64,000 bases of DNA. Source: Rachycentron canadum (taxonomy: Eukaryota; Chordata; Actinopteri; Carangiformes; Rachycentridae). Position 1 is the stretch's first letter, and each line of letters opens with the position of its first letter. The notes beneath the pieces were generated by a model that saw only the letters and a program-made list of their open reading frames with translations, was not told the origin of the DNA and searched no databases. The position numbers were made by a program, and so were the translations under genes. The stretch is from the NCBI GenBank assembly GCA_038496675.1, contig CM076655.1:23048118-23112117 (forward strand). Direction: 5' to 3'. Positions 12,338 to 25,394 of this stretch are shown here, piece by piece.

Positions 12338-13733
12338 GAATAATGAGGGGCTAATGAGGTTGGTTCATATTTTTATGTGTTTGTTTTGTAATAAACTTTC
12401 ATTGTGTTTTTCTTTATTATTATCATTATTTAGTAACTTTGTTTGTGGCTGCAGCTCCTGAAACAATAGTATACTATGTTTTCTATGCAGGTCTGGACTT
12501 TCACAGAGACACAACTGTGGAAAAACGTACTTTTAAGAGGCAGAAACCAGACTCAGGGTGGGCGACGGCTTTGATCGGTTGGGTTGAGAGAGAGACAGAG
12601 AACGGGGAAAGGATCACATGCAATAAATAAACAGCAACAATAATAGTGTTAATTTTAACTATGGTGCTACAACAGATATAAGCGCAGTAAAAATAATAGC
12701 TAGTACCAGCATTAGTTATTATTATTATTATAGTAAATCACAGGGACAGTCAGTGGATTATATCTGTAGGACCAGATTTTACAGAAGGATCTGCAGAGAG
12801 TAACAGGAGAGAAAGGAAAGGAGACCTACATTTGATAAACCATATTAAAATAAGGGTACATCCAATCTACGCCAAGGAGAGTGATTCTAACATAATATCT
12901 GAAATTGTCTGCCTGGATTATATTTCATTTTCCTAATTGTGCTTTAGTAAGTAATATTAATCATAGTAACAAATGTTATCTCTTTATTAAAGGTGCACGG
13001 TGCTTCATCAAATACAGAACTATACAATATAAGACTCAAGAAAAGAGAAACAAAACCAGTATAAAAAAGATATCTTCAGCCATTTGACTAAAGAAAGCTG
13101 AGTTAACACCACATTGATGTTATCCAACCCAATAATCAGGTCATAAATTAAACAATTATTTTGACAAATGAGCAAAAACTCAAGTCCAGAAGGAGCCGTG
13201 ATGTGATGATCGATGATCGATGATCCACTGTGCAGCTCCTGTGTTGTCTCCTCTGTGGTGAGAGTTTGGAAGACACACAGGTTTATAAAAATGGATGTGG
13301 TTGAAATTCTGCTCACTCACGGCTCCACGCCGACACAGTCCAAACAGTCCTGATGAAGTATTGATTTTTTTGTCCCAGTCTGGCTAATGAAGATAACTTT
13401 AAACACTGACAGGATACGTAAACGCTGCTTTTGGAAACTGCTCGAATGCCTCTGTTTCTGTCTCTGAGCTTGTCCCCGAAAAAATTTAATTCAAATGGTC
13501 CCTGGTAAATATAAATGTAAATGGAAACAAGGCAAATTGCCAACAGCGAGATTAGGAGGCAGTGAGCAGAAACAAATCAATTTGGACCACACGGCGTTGT
13601 GCGGGTAATGTAGTTTGAAAAAAATGACTTCAAAATGCTACACATGTACAAATCAGTGCCGGGATGTTCCTCCAGTATAAAAAGGGAGGCGTCACAATGT
13701 GAGGAGGAGATTCTGCATCATTATTCTTCTAAA
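12338..13733. other. No gene recognised
   Basis: AT-rich sequence with short ATT repeats near 12,715-12,732. ATCGATG is repeated in tandem at 13,209-13,222. No supported ORF. Confidence 0.45.
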
Positions 13734-13735
13734 TA

Positions 13736-14055
13736 TTAAAGGTCCCATATTTTATACCACTTCTGTGTTTTATCTGAAGTGTTGATATCCATCAGAAGAT
13801 ATATTTGTTTTGTTTTGTTTCTAAGAACCAAAAACCATCTCAGTGTAGTTTTACATCTTCTCACTGAGCTCTAGTCACAACACGTCAGTCAGCCAATCAG
13901 AAGAGAGGATCTGTGCCTCTCTCTTCTGATTGACTGTTTTCTGAGTGACCAAATAAAATACATAAGATTTCAGGTAAACCAAATCCGACAAGGTTGGATA
14001 GTGGGTCCAGGTGGGCTGGCTGAGGGCGGTGACTGCTTTGTTGTTTTATTAAGTA
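13736..14055 (+). repeat. Repeat family B, copy with internal palindrome
   Basis: Starts TTAAAGGTCCCATATTTTAT and continues AAGTGTTGATATCCATCAGA, CAGTGTAGTTTTA and GGGCGGTGACTGCTTTGTTG, matching 32,040-32,275. It differs in having a hairpin at 13894-13932 (arms CAATCAGAAGAGAG / CTCTCTTCTGATTG). The 3' part found at 32,280-32,445 is missing. Confidence 0.8.
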
Positions 14056-14339
14056 TTTAAATCAAAATACAGAACAGTTATTAACCCTATTAAGTGCAAC
14101 AATCATGACATCTTTAGTTATTGCTCTGCCATGGTTTGAGACATGTAGTTTTTAAATTAAATTAAAGAATCGGCGCTAACACGCCCCAATTTGTCTGCGT
14201 GTGACATTTACTTCCGTCGATACACTCATTAACTATGACTTGGATTAGTGTTACTCTTGTAGCATTTCTGCTTTAGTTCTGTGTGTTTATTGATTGAAAC
14301 TCATCTTTGGAGCTAATTTTTCATGATTACTGAGACGAC

Positions 14340-14600
14340 ATCAGTGTCAGCTGCTTGTAGAGCCAAAGTCAATGGGATCAACCCTGTATTTTTCTGATCT
14401 CAGAGTGAGGAGAAGTTGGTCTGAGTTTATTGTAGTGACAGAATAAAGACAGAGAGACATGGACAATAAGATATTTAGAGCATTAGAGGCTTTGGAGCTG
14501 ATTTTTCATCATTACTGCTCCAAAGAATGAGCAGAACTCAGATCAGATAAAGAGAGAAACAGCTCTAGAAGTTTTCTTTGGTTATTATGGTTTACAGTAT
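14340..14600 (+). repeat. Repeat family C, 3' fragment
   Basis: GTCAGCTGCTTGTAGAGCCA through GAATGAGCAGAACTCAGATC and GGTTATTATGGTTTACAG align almost base for base with 4,398-4,680. A small internal deletion follows GAGAGAAAC. Confidence 0.85.
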
Positions 14601-17140
14601 TTTTATCTATAAAATAAGGAAAAATTATATTTCCATTTTTTCCGTTTTTTTTCTTGTTTTCTGATCTACTATCCCCTATTACAGGGAACAGAGTCTTTAT
14701 TGAGTCACATATATAATAAGCTGAGGTTGAGCTGATTCTGAATATGTGGAGACTTGGTGACATTTTTAAAAATGTCACCAACTTTATAAGAAAAAACACA
14801 AAGGCCTAAAAAAACAAGAAAGTCTTAATGTGTGGTCTTCAGTCTATCTAGGATGTGTTCAAGTGAATACATAGAAATGATTGTTGTTTGACATTACTAC
14901 TTGTTAAGGCAAAGTCAGTGAACTCAGACGTCAGGAGACAATGTGAACCAAAAGGGAATGTAGTGATAATAAAGTCAGAGCTGGAGACCTGGATTCAGGA
15001 CGAGGCAGGGGCGAAGATCAGAGCTGGACCAGCTGCTGGGGGTGGAGGCGGCTGGTTCGGGTTGACTAAGACAGGAGAGGCACTGAAGTAGGAAGGGTGG
15101 AGATGCTGGAGGAAACAGACAGGAACATTAGCTTAAACGTGACTGCACCTGATGAAAACACCTGGCCTCCCACCACCAACACACCAGTCTCCTGCTATTA
15201 AAGAGAGAGAGAGAGAGAGAGAGAGAGACTGCCAGCTACAAGGCAGTGATGGAAGAGGGGGGTCTGACACTACTTCAGATCCCGTCATTGAATTGGTCTT
15301 TTTTTTTGTTGTTGTTGTTGTTGCCTTGCTGATGCTGAATTTATGCCATGTCAGCAGACCTGTTATAACTTCAGGTATTTGTTCCATGATTGGAGGAGAA
15401 GGGGCCGACATTGGCAATTTTGCATCAAGTGAGAAAGTGAGCTTCGTAGCTTTAGTGGTACTATTGAACTTTATTGTTACTGAAGAGCAGATGATGTTTT
15501 GCTTTGAAGATTTTTTGGCACCAGTTTGTTGACATTAATGGAAATTATTCTGGCATCACGGAGATACTATAGAGATATTATAGCTATATGGAAAATCACC
15601 AGTTCTTCTGCATGGGAGGCTGATTTCAACAGCTTTGTTTCACATTTGGCTCCTGGTCTTATACAAAGTACAGCTCTGGCTCTGGTTACGTTTGGGCAAC
15701 TGAAGAACTTGGTTAATTTTAAGGAAAGTAACAACCACAAAATGAGTAATAATACTGTCCATGTAAATGACTCTCATACTGCAAGGTTAGATATTTGAGC
15801 AGGATGTTCCAAGATTGCATGAAATCAAAAAAATGTAGTGTATTTGTTCCTTTTCTGGGACGTTACACATTCACCTCAGCTTCTCCACTGCTTCAGAGCT
15901 GATAAGTGATCTGGGAGATTACGTCTTCCCTTTTCTGTCTCTGAGATTAGGACACATGATAAGATGTTTCAGTTATCCATGATGCCTCAGGATACGGCAA
16001 GGACAAATAGGAAATACCACAAATAACACAAATAACACAACTGCCACCATATCCTCTTTCAAATGAGTAGAAAAAAAGTGTTTCTTTGCTGCTTTTCTGC
16101 TCAAAAGACACAACACGAAAAGACGTCCTTCCACGGCGGCATGCAGAATTCCCTGTATATACCCATTTGACATGTTTTCGTGAGGCCTCGTGTTCGTTGC
16201 TCTATCGCAACTGATGCAAAGACATTTCAGCTTTATCCAGAACATCACAGGAGATTAAAGAGTGCAACATACAGAGAAGAAGTCTCTAACCTGCTGTGAA
16301 AGAAAAACACAGAAAGGTTTCTGTGTGTTTCTGTATTTGTCTCTTTGTGTGCGAGTGCAGATGTGCTTGTTTTTGTGTGTGTTGTTATCTGTAGACAGTT
16401 GACAGCACATATCTGCATGAAGGCCAGGACACAACTGTGGGCAGAGTTAGCGTTAGGTCAGCTGGGTTCACCTGGGACTTAAGATGAGACGCCTCCGTTG
16501 TCTCGCTCTCGCTCCATGGTTTGATCTCCCCTTTTCACCTATTTTGGTTTGACTTGTTTATATGGATCATTTTATTCGTACAGACATGTTACCATTTTAT
16601 ACATTTAGTTGATATGTTTATCTTTCTTTTATCTAAATAAATATAATTTACTCTTTATTTAAAGTTCAAATGTGTGTATTTGTTCCCTCGTTTGTTGTGA
16701 CAAAGTCCATCAAAGTCCGTTTACAGGTTTACAGGAGCTGCAAGAAATCTGATAAACTGCCTCAAGGGACGTCACACGAGTCAGCGTTGGTTGTGGCTGA
16801 ACCGCAAGTTTGAAAAGAAAAACTAAAGAAAAAAAATCTGGGGTGTAGAGTTGAAGAAGTGGCTTCACCAGACCCCTATATCCTGTTCCTTACCTCCACC
16901 TGAGGCTAGCAGCTCGAGGCTGCGTCAGTCGCTACTAGAATAACGCTCCCAAATCTCAGAGCAATCTGTTTGAGCAAGGAGGGAGGAAGAATGTAGAGGG
17001 AATTTTGGTTCCGCTGCATTGATTTTAATTTTCTTTTTAGTTTTTATTGTGCTTGGAGTACAAAGCTAAATCAGTAGAGAAGTCCAAACTCAAACTCAAA
17101 CTCAAATGAAATGATGTAAATAGAGTTACAGTACAAAAAG
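14601..17140. other. No gene recognised; GA microsatellite
   Basis: Holds an (AG)13 tract at 15202-15228 and a GTT repeat near 15,308-15,322 after a T run. The 126-aa ORF at 15,152-15,532 runs through the GA tract and is not credible. Confidence 0.45.
15202..15228. repeat. (AG)n microsatellite
   Basis: Uninterrupted AG dinucleotides over 27 bases. Confidence 0.95.
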
Positions 17141-17142
17141 AG

Positions 17143-17470
17143 AGTCACCCATTGGTTTCTGAGCTTTGAAGCCTCAAGTTTGTAATTTGTCTGTCAGCAA
17201 TCTTGCTTTTTTTTTTTTAAAACTAGAAGAAACCATATTTGGAGGAGAAGGAGAAGCTGAGGAGGAGTGGGGGGGTGGATCTGACCTAAACAATGAACAT
17301 CATATTGTATTGAAGAAGAACTGAATCTAAAGACTGAGACCATTAACTCATTTAAAAAATGTTTTAAGGTTTTAAATCAAGTGGCAAGCAGGGTCCTTTC
17401 CCCACAGACTACAATACAAGCTGACTTCTTTTTACAACCAGTGGAGGTTTGACCGAAGGGTGTAGCCTTT
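17143..17470 (-). repeat. Repeat family A, inverted copy 3
   Basis: The reverse complement carries the family A blocks in order: the ACTCCACTGGTTG-like start (17,440s), GAAGTCAGCTTGTATTGTAG, CCACCCCCCCACTCCTCCTC, CAAGATTGCTGACAGACAAA, TTACAAACTTGAGGCTTCAA and the end AACCAATGGGTGAC. It is diverged in the centre. Confidence 0.75.
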
Positions 17471-19903
17471 GTGCTGAGTCAGCTATCAATTGACCGACTT
17501 GTATCATATCTCGCTCTCTTCAAACAGACATGTTAGCAAGTTAAGACGCCGCCTCCACTGCTCCAAAGTTTGGTCAGAGTGAGCTTTGAAAGTGGAGCCG
17601 CAGCGTCAGCCTGGAATTCAGCTAAAAAAAAACTTTGAGCGTGTGTGAACATCTGCTAATGAGTCTAATGAGAGGGTGTCTTGTAGTTGTATGTGTGTGT
17701 GGATGCCCGTATGTGTACATGCTTGGCTGTGTTTATGTGTGAGTCTGAAGTTCATACAGTGTAGCTGGGCAGACTGGCAGTGGGTAATTAGGGCGTCTGT
17801 TTCGCCGCGGTGCTTCCTATGTCGGCGTTAAAGGTGTCACCAGTCCTCTTTATGTGTGATGGACGCTGTAATTACAGACAGAGAAGCCGGCTACTAAAAT
17901 TGGCTGGAAATGAAGTGTAGTTTTGCCTTGTTGTTGTGACCGTCGCAAACATCCACATCTCTTGGCCAGCAGCTCAGAGTCATTTCAAAACTTTGTTTGT
18001 TAGTTTCTTCACTTTTCAGACTTTTCAGTCCCTACAGGAGCTCCAACTCCACCACTCTGCATCCTGTGACAAATGACTTGTGGGTGCGACTGTGCAGATG
18101 CCACAGACGTAGATCCTGTCTCACAGTCTGTCAAATTAATTTAACTACATCAAATGATAAATCTAGGGCCTCTGAATAATGCATTGCACCGTGGGAAGCA
18201 GGATACAACACTTGACAGTTGCAGTTTGGGAAACCCTGCAGAGTGAGGAGAAGAAACAGGGGAAAAAAAAAAAAAGATACCGGATACCTGCAGACCGAGA
18301 GGTTGAGACTGACAGAAAGAACGAGTTGGGAATTCCTCGGCTTAATTGAATTGTGTTTGAAATCCCCCAGTTCCTCAATAACTGAAATTATAAATAAAAA
18401 AAAACTTTATTTTCTGCCAACGTGGCTGAAATTGGCTCATTTTTCCGCTGACGGGAAAATGTTTCTCCTGCAGGTAAATGGAGAATTGTTGTTTAGCATC
18501 TCAACTAATAGTGACAAACTGCTGCGGAGGATCACTTCAGTTTCTGGGCGGGAAATGCAAGACATCTATCATAACACAGCAGCAGATACAACTGCCTTGT
18601 GCTGAGTTAACCTGACTGGAGGGAGACAAAGTTTCTGGAGTCATAAAAAGTTCTTTGCTTTCTGTTAAAACCATAACAGTTCTCGAGGGAGAACCAGGAA
18701 GTCCTGCAACATTTCACATTGAAGAGACAACAATGAAGAGAAGCGTCCTCATGTATCGCACACAGCCACGTAGGCTCATACTTAGCAATGGCTGTAATGA
18801 ACCTGTACCTGAAGAGCTTTCTGGCTTCACGCAGCAGTTCACTGAACTGAAGCAGGAAACATAAGGTGGTGTGCAACAAGGCAAACCAGCCACTCCACTG
18901 TTTTCAGTGCAGGTAAACATACTGATGTGAAGCTCAAGTGTGATGTTGCTGATGCTCTGCACTGAAATGATTTATATAATATCAACCCTTAAAGTTTTTC
19001 TGGGTTTGGTGCATTAAACATTGTGTTTGTGTGAGGCCTCAGATGTTCAGAGACCATTGCCACAATGTGCTGCTGTTGAGTGTTTTACTTCATTCACTGT
19101 GATAATATCACTGCATCACGATAGTGACAGAAGAGAGAAGAAAGTAGAATGAATGAATGAAAGTAGATGATATGAGACTGAAGATCACATCGGCTACATG
19201 CTGCTGCCTGGACATTCAATTTACCTTTGTCTTAAATTTATTTTGAATTTGTTTTTAGCAGTAAATGTGTCTAAAATGTTTCTATCTCCTCATGCAACTG
19301 CCAAAATGCTTATAAAAAATATATTCATCTGAGACCATTGTGTCATTTTTGTGTAATATTTCTGGTATGTTGTCAAAATGACTGTCAACAGGTCTTTTTT
19401 CTGTGTATTTTGCTTCTGGACGCACACGTCACGCTTAGATAATAGGCAAGACGCAGAATCTCTAGATCAGAGAGACAGTGTTCGCTCTAATCCATTAACA
19501 TGGGCGATGAAATGAAAACCAAGACGTTCTGCGGCCGCCACACACATGCGACGCACCCAGTGTGTCTCCAGCTTATTGGTCGTCTGTCAGCAGGTTATTG
19601 TGACCTCATAGTTTGGTTTTCTTGCTAAGCAACATCTAGTGGTCGTAGTAATTATGACAGGAGCATAGGGAAAACTGCCGCGACGTGGTTTATAAAGCAA
19701 CAAAGTTCGATTCCCATGTGAAACTAGCAGTTTATGCCGTTTCTATTATCCACAACTGCTTAACAAAGTCCAAATGTCCAAATATCACGTTGTCTTTAGA
19801 GCCTTATTGCTCTGGGAGACAGGATGTTTCTTCCTTCTTAAACTGGAGAATTAAAAACCTAGGTCGATAAAGTTAGGTGAGTCAGGTTTGTCTTGACCCT
19901 TTG
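17471..19903. other. No gene recognised
   Basis: Non-repetitive as far as I can see. A patch at 17,770-17,910 is richer in CpG with two GTAATTA/GTAATTAC homeodomain-type sites and may be regulatory. The ORF at 18,219-18,605 passes through an A run and is unsupported. Confidence 0.4.
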
Positions 19904-19905
19904 AC

Positions 19906-20022
19906 TGACTAGAGCCACGTCTCTACATCAGACACTCTTATTGGCTCCAGTCGGTGATGTCACAGCCCATCAGTGTCTCATTCAGAGGTCTGGCTGCCAG
20001 CTGCTTGTATAGCCAAAGTAAA
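19906..20022 (+). repeat. Repeat family C, middle fragment
   Basis: AGAGCCACGTCTCTACATCA, CTTATTGGCTCCAGT, GGTGATGTCACAGCCCATCA and CAGCTGCTTGTATAGCCAAA correspond to 4,312-4,422. Confidence 0.8.
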
Positions 20023-22342
20023 GAAGTTGGTCTATTTTTGTTCCCCACATTTAATGGTTCAGGTTGAGTCATTTTCAGTGATTACTGTGCTCAGACCAGT
20101 CTGTACTGCTACTGCGAAGGATCGATGGACTTTCTTTGCCCTGCGTTTGGCCTTTCAGGCTACACACAAGCTGTTGTGGGCTGTATCTGTATGTTCGAGG
20201 CAAAAGAGAAGCCAGATGCTGTGGAAAGGGGCGGGGGGATCATTTATTTATTTACTGTGACTCTGTTCCTGAAAGAAAAGATTAATAAAAAAACCGTGTT
20301 TGGGTTGAATCCTCCCTATTGACCATCTGAACCTGCAGAAGCATTACAGCTTGTTTTCCCAATATAGGCAGAGCAAATGTAAATGCTCTTCTCCACATAT
20401 ACTGCTCCAAGTTTGATTTACAGAAAGAAAAACAACCCTGTCTGGATTTATTCCCAGAGAATAACAGATAACGACAGACAATAAGCACATTTTGAAATTA
20501 ACGAAACGAAATTCGAAAATTAACCAAAAATATAGTCCGAAACACTTTCCCGTGATCCAGCAGCAGAGTTTCCGAGGCCGTCCGCTCCGTCCCTGGGGTC
20601 GATTTCTTGGCTTACCAGGCTTACGGAGCCACTCCACTGGAAGTATGTGACTAATGTGCAGCTTAATCAAGGCAATCGTTTGAAAGGTCATCTAATGAGT
20701 AGGAGTGAAGATCATATGTTAGCCTTTATCCCCCACTGTGGGGTGTTGTGGGGAGCGGGGAACACCTGCCGCCTCCTTGTCAAAACATTAGCTCATGTTA
20801 ATTGGCTAAAGGGATCTCCTTGTTTTACCAGTTCGGCTGTGGGTCACGCGAACGGGTAGTAAAGACGTTATACAGAGAACAGGAAGCAAATGTACACAGG
20901 TTGAATTCAGAGGCTGTTAAATCCATTCATTTAGTTCTCAAAGTTAAATAAAAGAGTAAATCTTATCATCGTTAGTTAGCCAGATAGACAAGATGAATTG
21001 CTTTCATCCGTCTTAACGTCAAACAAAGAAAAGTCTCTGTTTCTTCTGATTCACTGATTAAAATCTTCAGAGTCAGTGAGAAATAATATTTGGGACATTT
21101 TCAATTGAAGTTTTTTTTCCCATTTTGAGCTCAGAGACTATTGATACACCACACAACAGATATTTACATGTGGTCATTTTATAGACAGATTCACAAATTC
21201 ATTGACATCAGCAAGCTTTAAAACACACAACGGATTATTTTGAAAGTCAAAGCTCCAGGTTCACAGGATTTCTTCATCCTTCAGGAGAGAGGAATGAGTC
21301 TGAATTAATCTACTGTGCCACTACTATACTATCTAAACTACTATAATTGTGTCTAGGATGCACATCTGTGTGGCTCTTTCATTGGCTTTGTTTGCATCCT
21401 TGAAAGCCTTATTGAGTTAATGTTTCTCCCTGATTATGATCTCTCATACGAGGGTGTGTTGCATTATTTCACTGCCCTCTGTACACAAGAAGGAGGAGGA
21501 GCCACAGATCTGACATTATATGAACCCACCTTCAAAACACTAATTTTGAATACATTTCCATTTGAAAGGGATGAGCATCTCCTCCTGTGTAATGTGGGTC
21601 TGCCTCAGTAGAAAATGTTCCTAATTGCTACCAATGGAAATAACATCGGTGGCTTCTGGTTCTTGTTTGGTTAAAGCAGATGCCTTTATAGTTATTTCTA
21701 ATAAATTAATTAGCTTTTTCCTCTTGATTCATTGTTTGTGTTTTATATCACTTTAAACATATGTGTGGTAGACTGAAGAATCCACCAGCTATAGATATTA
21801 TTGGCACCAGTAACAGTTGCAGTTGGAGCACCATCACAACCCTTAATGAAATCTGACTCCTGAGCATTGCAGCAGATTGCGTATTTATGTCACCATGAAT
21901 CATGATCTCGGTTCAGTGCAGCCCTTTCCATCAGATACGCCACAGTCTTTACAGCTGTCGCACACAGCCAGCGCTTAAAGCCGAGGCTTTTCAGAACGAG
22001 GAGGCTCCTGCACACAACATGATGTGACGCTATAGGGTTCTCACTAGACTGCGAAAAGTCAAAGACCACCTTAAGGCCAAAACGCGACTAGATTATATTA
22101 GCCACCAGTGTAATTAGCTGGCTGGGGGTCAGGTTGGGTCCACGTTGCCTATAACTCCTTTCCTTGTATTGAATTTCCATTTATTAATTTTCAGTGACTC
22201 GTTTCTGAGGCTGTACTGTATGAATTACCTCGTTCATATCTCAGGATGTTCCAGCTCAGCTACAGGACAGACGTCTGCCCCTCAAATGAGTCACTCATCT
22301 CATTATTCTTAAATATTTTTTCAAATTAATTTCTCTCCACAG
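20023..22342. other. No gene recognised; possible conserved non-coding patch
   Basis: Single-copy sequence. Bases 20,640-20,860 are balanced in composition, repeat-free and contain several TAAT/ATTA and AATTGG cores. This is the type of stretch that often proves conserved in fish, but that cannot be shown here. Confidence 0.35.
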
Positions 22343-23072
22343 GCTTCTCTTCTCTTCTCTCCTCTCCTCCTCTCCTCTCCTCTCCTCTTGTCTCCTCTCC
22401 ACTCGTCTCGTCTCCTCTCCTCTCCTCTCCTCTCTTCTCTCCTCCTCTCCTTTCCTCTCCTCTCCTCTCCTCTCCTCTCCTCTCCTCTCTTCTCTTCTCC
22501 TCTCCTCTCCTNNNNNNNNNNNNNNNNNNNNNNNNNNNNNNNNNNNNNNNNNNNNNNNNNNNNNNNNNNNNNNNNNNNNNNNNNNNNNNNNNNNNNNNNN
22601 NNNNNNNNNNNNNNNNNNNNNNNNNNNNNNNNNNNNNNNNNNNNNNNNNNNNNNNNNNNNNNNNNNNNNNNNNNNNNNNNNNNNNNNNNNNNNNNNNNNN
22701 NNNNNNNNNNNNNNNNNNNNNNNNNNNNNNNNNNNNNNNNNNNNNNNNNNNNNNNNNNNNNNNNNNNNNNNNNNNNNNNNNNNNNNNNNNNCCTCCCCTC
22801 TCTCCTCTCCTCTCCTATCTTCTCCCCTCCCCTCTCCCCTCTCCTCTCTCCCCTCTCCTCTCCTCTCTTCTTCTCTCCTCTCTTCTCTTCTCCTCTCCTC
22901 TCCTCTCCTCTCCTCTCCTCTTGTCTCCTCTCCACTCGTCTCCTCTCCTCTTTCATTCACGTCTCTTCGCCTCTCCTTCCTTGTCATCCTCCAACTGCTC
23001 ACCTCTATTCTCCTCCTCTCATCCTTTTTTTTTAACCCCTTTCTCTCCTCTCCTTGTCTCCTCTCCTCCTCA
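22343..23072. repeat. (CTCTC)n polypyrimidine satellite with assembly gap
   Basis: Nearly pure C/T on the + strand, mostly TCTCC pentamers. A run of 280 N lies at 22512-22791. A variant block with 'TTGTCTCCTCTCCACTCGTC' occurs on both sides (about 22388 and 22921, offset 533), suggesting a higher-order unit or a duplicated flank. Long mirror-symmetric pyrimidine tracts can form triplex (H-) DNA. ORFs across it (RGEERRGEE type) are artefacts. Confidence 0.95.
22512..22791. other. Assembly gap (280 N)
   Basis: Unresolved bases inside the CTCTC satellite. The true length is unknown. Confidence 1.
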
Positions 23073-23765
23073 CTGACTCAGATGAGACCTGTGGACACCA
23101 AAAGGTCAGTAAATGTGGGACCATTAAATGCACACACATACACACACACTGGTTTCTAAAAACACCATAACATTATAGTAAGCACACACACAGACACGCA
23201 AACTCATCGCGGGTCCAGCCGTTCAGGATGTGACACTAACTAGAAACCAGCATGTGAAAGCTGACATGTTTTTGAAGGAACAAAATCACAATAGGTGTCC
23301 TTTAGCACATATGACGCGCACGCACAAACACACGCAGACACACACACAGTTTCACATGTATTTCACATATAATGTGATCCACAGGCTGTGACTTTTAATT
23401 CACACTCCGCCTACAGTTTGTGCTGCAACAAGGAGAGAAACAGGAAGTAATTGGTGGATCTTTGAGGAAAATGCCACATGACAGTTAATTGAAACGGCAG
23501 TCAGACAGTATGCTATGTGATGCCTTCATTCACACACAAGTCATTAGCAATTGTCATTTTGTGATGTAAAGGGTTTTACAGGTTTATAGGTTTTGTATAA
23601 AAATATAAAAAACCTGCAATTAATTTGGTTATTTTTTACCAGTAGCGCTGTCAAAACTTCATTGTTATTATAAAAAGATAAAATCATAGGTTCAAATCAT
23701 ATAAATATCTATTATTCAATATCTAATTCAATTACTAGCTCACCGTAGGCTACACTCTGTACGTC
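23073..23765. other. No gene recognised; CA-rich
   Basis: Scattered imperfect CA repeats at 23,130-23,150 and 23,318-23,350. Otherwise AT-rich. Confidence 0.45.
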
Positions 23766-23865
23766 AGCTCTGCGATAGACTGGCGACCTCGGCCAGTGCC
23801 AGCTGGGATTGGCTCCAACTCCCCCACGACCCTGACGGACAAGCGGTGTAGATAATGGATGGATG
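23766..23865 (-). repeat. Repeat family D, inverted fragment
   Basis: The reverse complement reads CATCCATCCATTATCTACAC, CGCTTGTCCGTCAGGGTCGT, GGAGCCAATCCCAGCTGGCA and GAGGTCGCCAGTCTATCGCA. This is the start of the common teleost repeat seen at 25,905 and 27,833. Confidence 0.85.
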
Positions 23866-25390
23866 TAGGCTGCAATATGTTTGTTATATTTTTCCTATAA
23901 ATAAAATTAAGGCACGTGATTCGAGGAAACGTGACAACAGTAAAGAGGTTTTACTCTAAAGGGGTGATCAAAAATATTCATTTTAATTCCTGACACATAA
24001 CCTGTGAAATGCGAGCGAGTGGTATCTAGTGGTGATTGCAGCTGAATCCCCCAGCTCTCCCCTCACTCCTCCCTTAAGAAGTATGTAGGAGAGCTGTGGC
24101 CTTCAGCTAACATAAAATGTGAATTGCTCCCTCTAATCTTTTCCATCCTTCAGATTTCAGAAGCTTTGCACTTGCAATAATCTGTCCATTATCTTTTGGA
24201 CCTGTCGTTCGGCTGTGGAGAGTCAGGCATTTCTGCTCAGCTACAATTACAGTCATCAATATGACAAGAAATAACCACTGCAAGAGGTAAACAAAGTTAG
24301 GAGGGGGAAAAAAAATGGCATTGAAAATAAACGAGAAATGTTTGGTATGATGAACATTTGCAATAAGAACATTTAATACACCAAAGGGGCTTTTATCCTC
24401 AAAACAAACCTTCTGTTCAACACAAAGCAACGATTTCTTTCAACTCACCCCTGTCAGGTTTTCTGACAGTCCATCAGAGGATCGTGTTGCATAGCATATG
24501 GTAGAGCGGTACAGTGGTAGAGCTACACAAGGATTGTGTGTCATAAAAATTCAAGCTGATGTAATTTCATATATGAACAATACATATGAACAATTAGTCT
24601 TTTATTAGCAAATTACCATTTTTGAGTAGCAAGAGTCCTGCGTGTTAATGGAATAGTTATTGTTGTTATTGTTGAGTCATGAAAGTGTATCAACAATAAT
24701 AATGCAGATTCTCTGTTGTCTCAGGGGTCTGAGTGATTTTTCCTTCTTGTCGCCCAGTTTCCATCAACCATCCCTCTGCACAGATTGTTTTTCTCCTGCT
24801 CTCTGACGTAAAACTCTCATCCTCCTGAGAATCAAACATCTGCGCTCCGTGAGTCCTGTGACATCCTGGACCTCAAACTCATATTATACTAATCTGTCAA
24901 TTTGAAATCACTTCTTCCTCGCATGCGAGCTGGATGATGCGTCATTGGATATCTTGTATATAGGCCTAGACCACTGAATTTAAAATGCAGTTATGATTGT
25001 AAACCTGTACCTGACAGTTTGACATCATCTCATTTCCTCCAGAGCCAATTAGCAAGTTAAGAGATCTAGTTTGTTCAATGCTAAAGTCAAAGATACTCCA
25101 ACGCCAATGTTACGAAATGGTTTACACTTCCTCAGTGGGCGTGGTCATGATTGTCTGTTCATGTCAAAATATAACAATATTACAATAAAATACCTGTCAG
25201 CTTCATATCTTACCAACCCAGCACAAGATAATCTAGCAGTCTGATAATACTTTTCCCTCCAGTTAAATAACTAGTTAAAATAATGACAACAATATTCTTA
25301 TTAATATTAGTGTTATTATTGTTAATTATTATTTATTATTATTAATAATAATATATATATTATTATTATGGCAAGAGATGCGTGTCAGTG
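23866..25390. other. No gene recognised; AT-rich tract
   Basis: Bases 25,262-25,372 are almost entirely A/T with TTATTA and TATATA repeats. The remainder is unremarkable. Confidence 0.45.
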
Positions 25391-25394
25391 TGTT

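Noticed and set aside
15152..15532. 126-codon frame through the GA repeat
   Set aside because: The frame is carried by an (AG)n tract and a GTT repeat; the residues are low complexity.
22295..23035. Long open frames of 211-235 codons on both strands (Arg/Glu-rich or Leu/Ser-rich)
   Set aside because: They are translations of the CTCTC satellite read through an N gap; there is no real protein.
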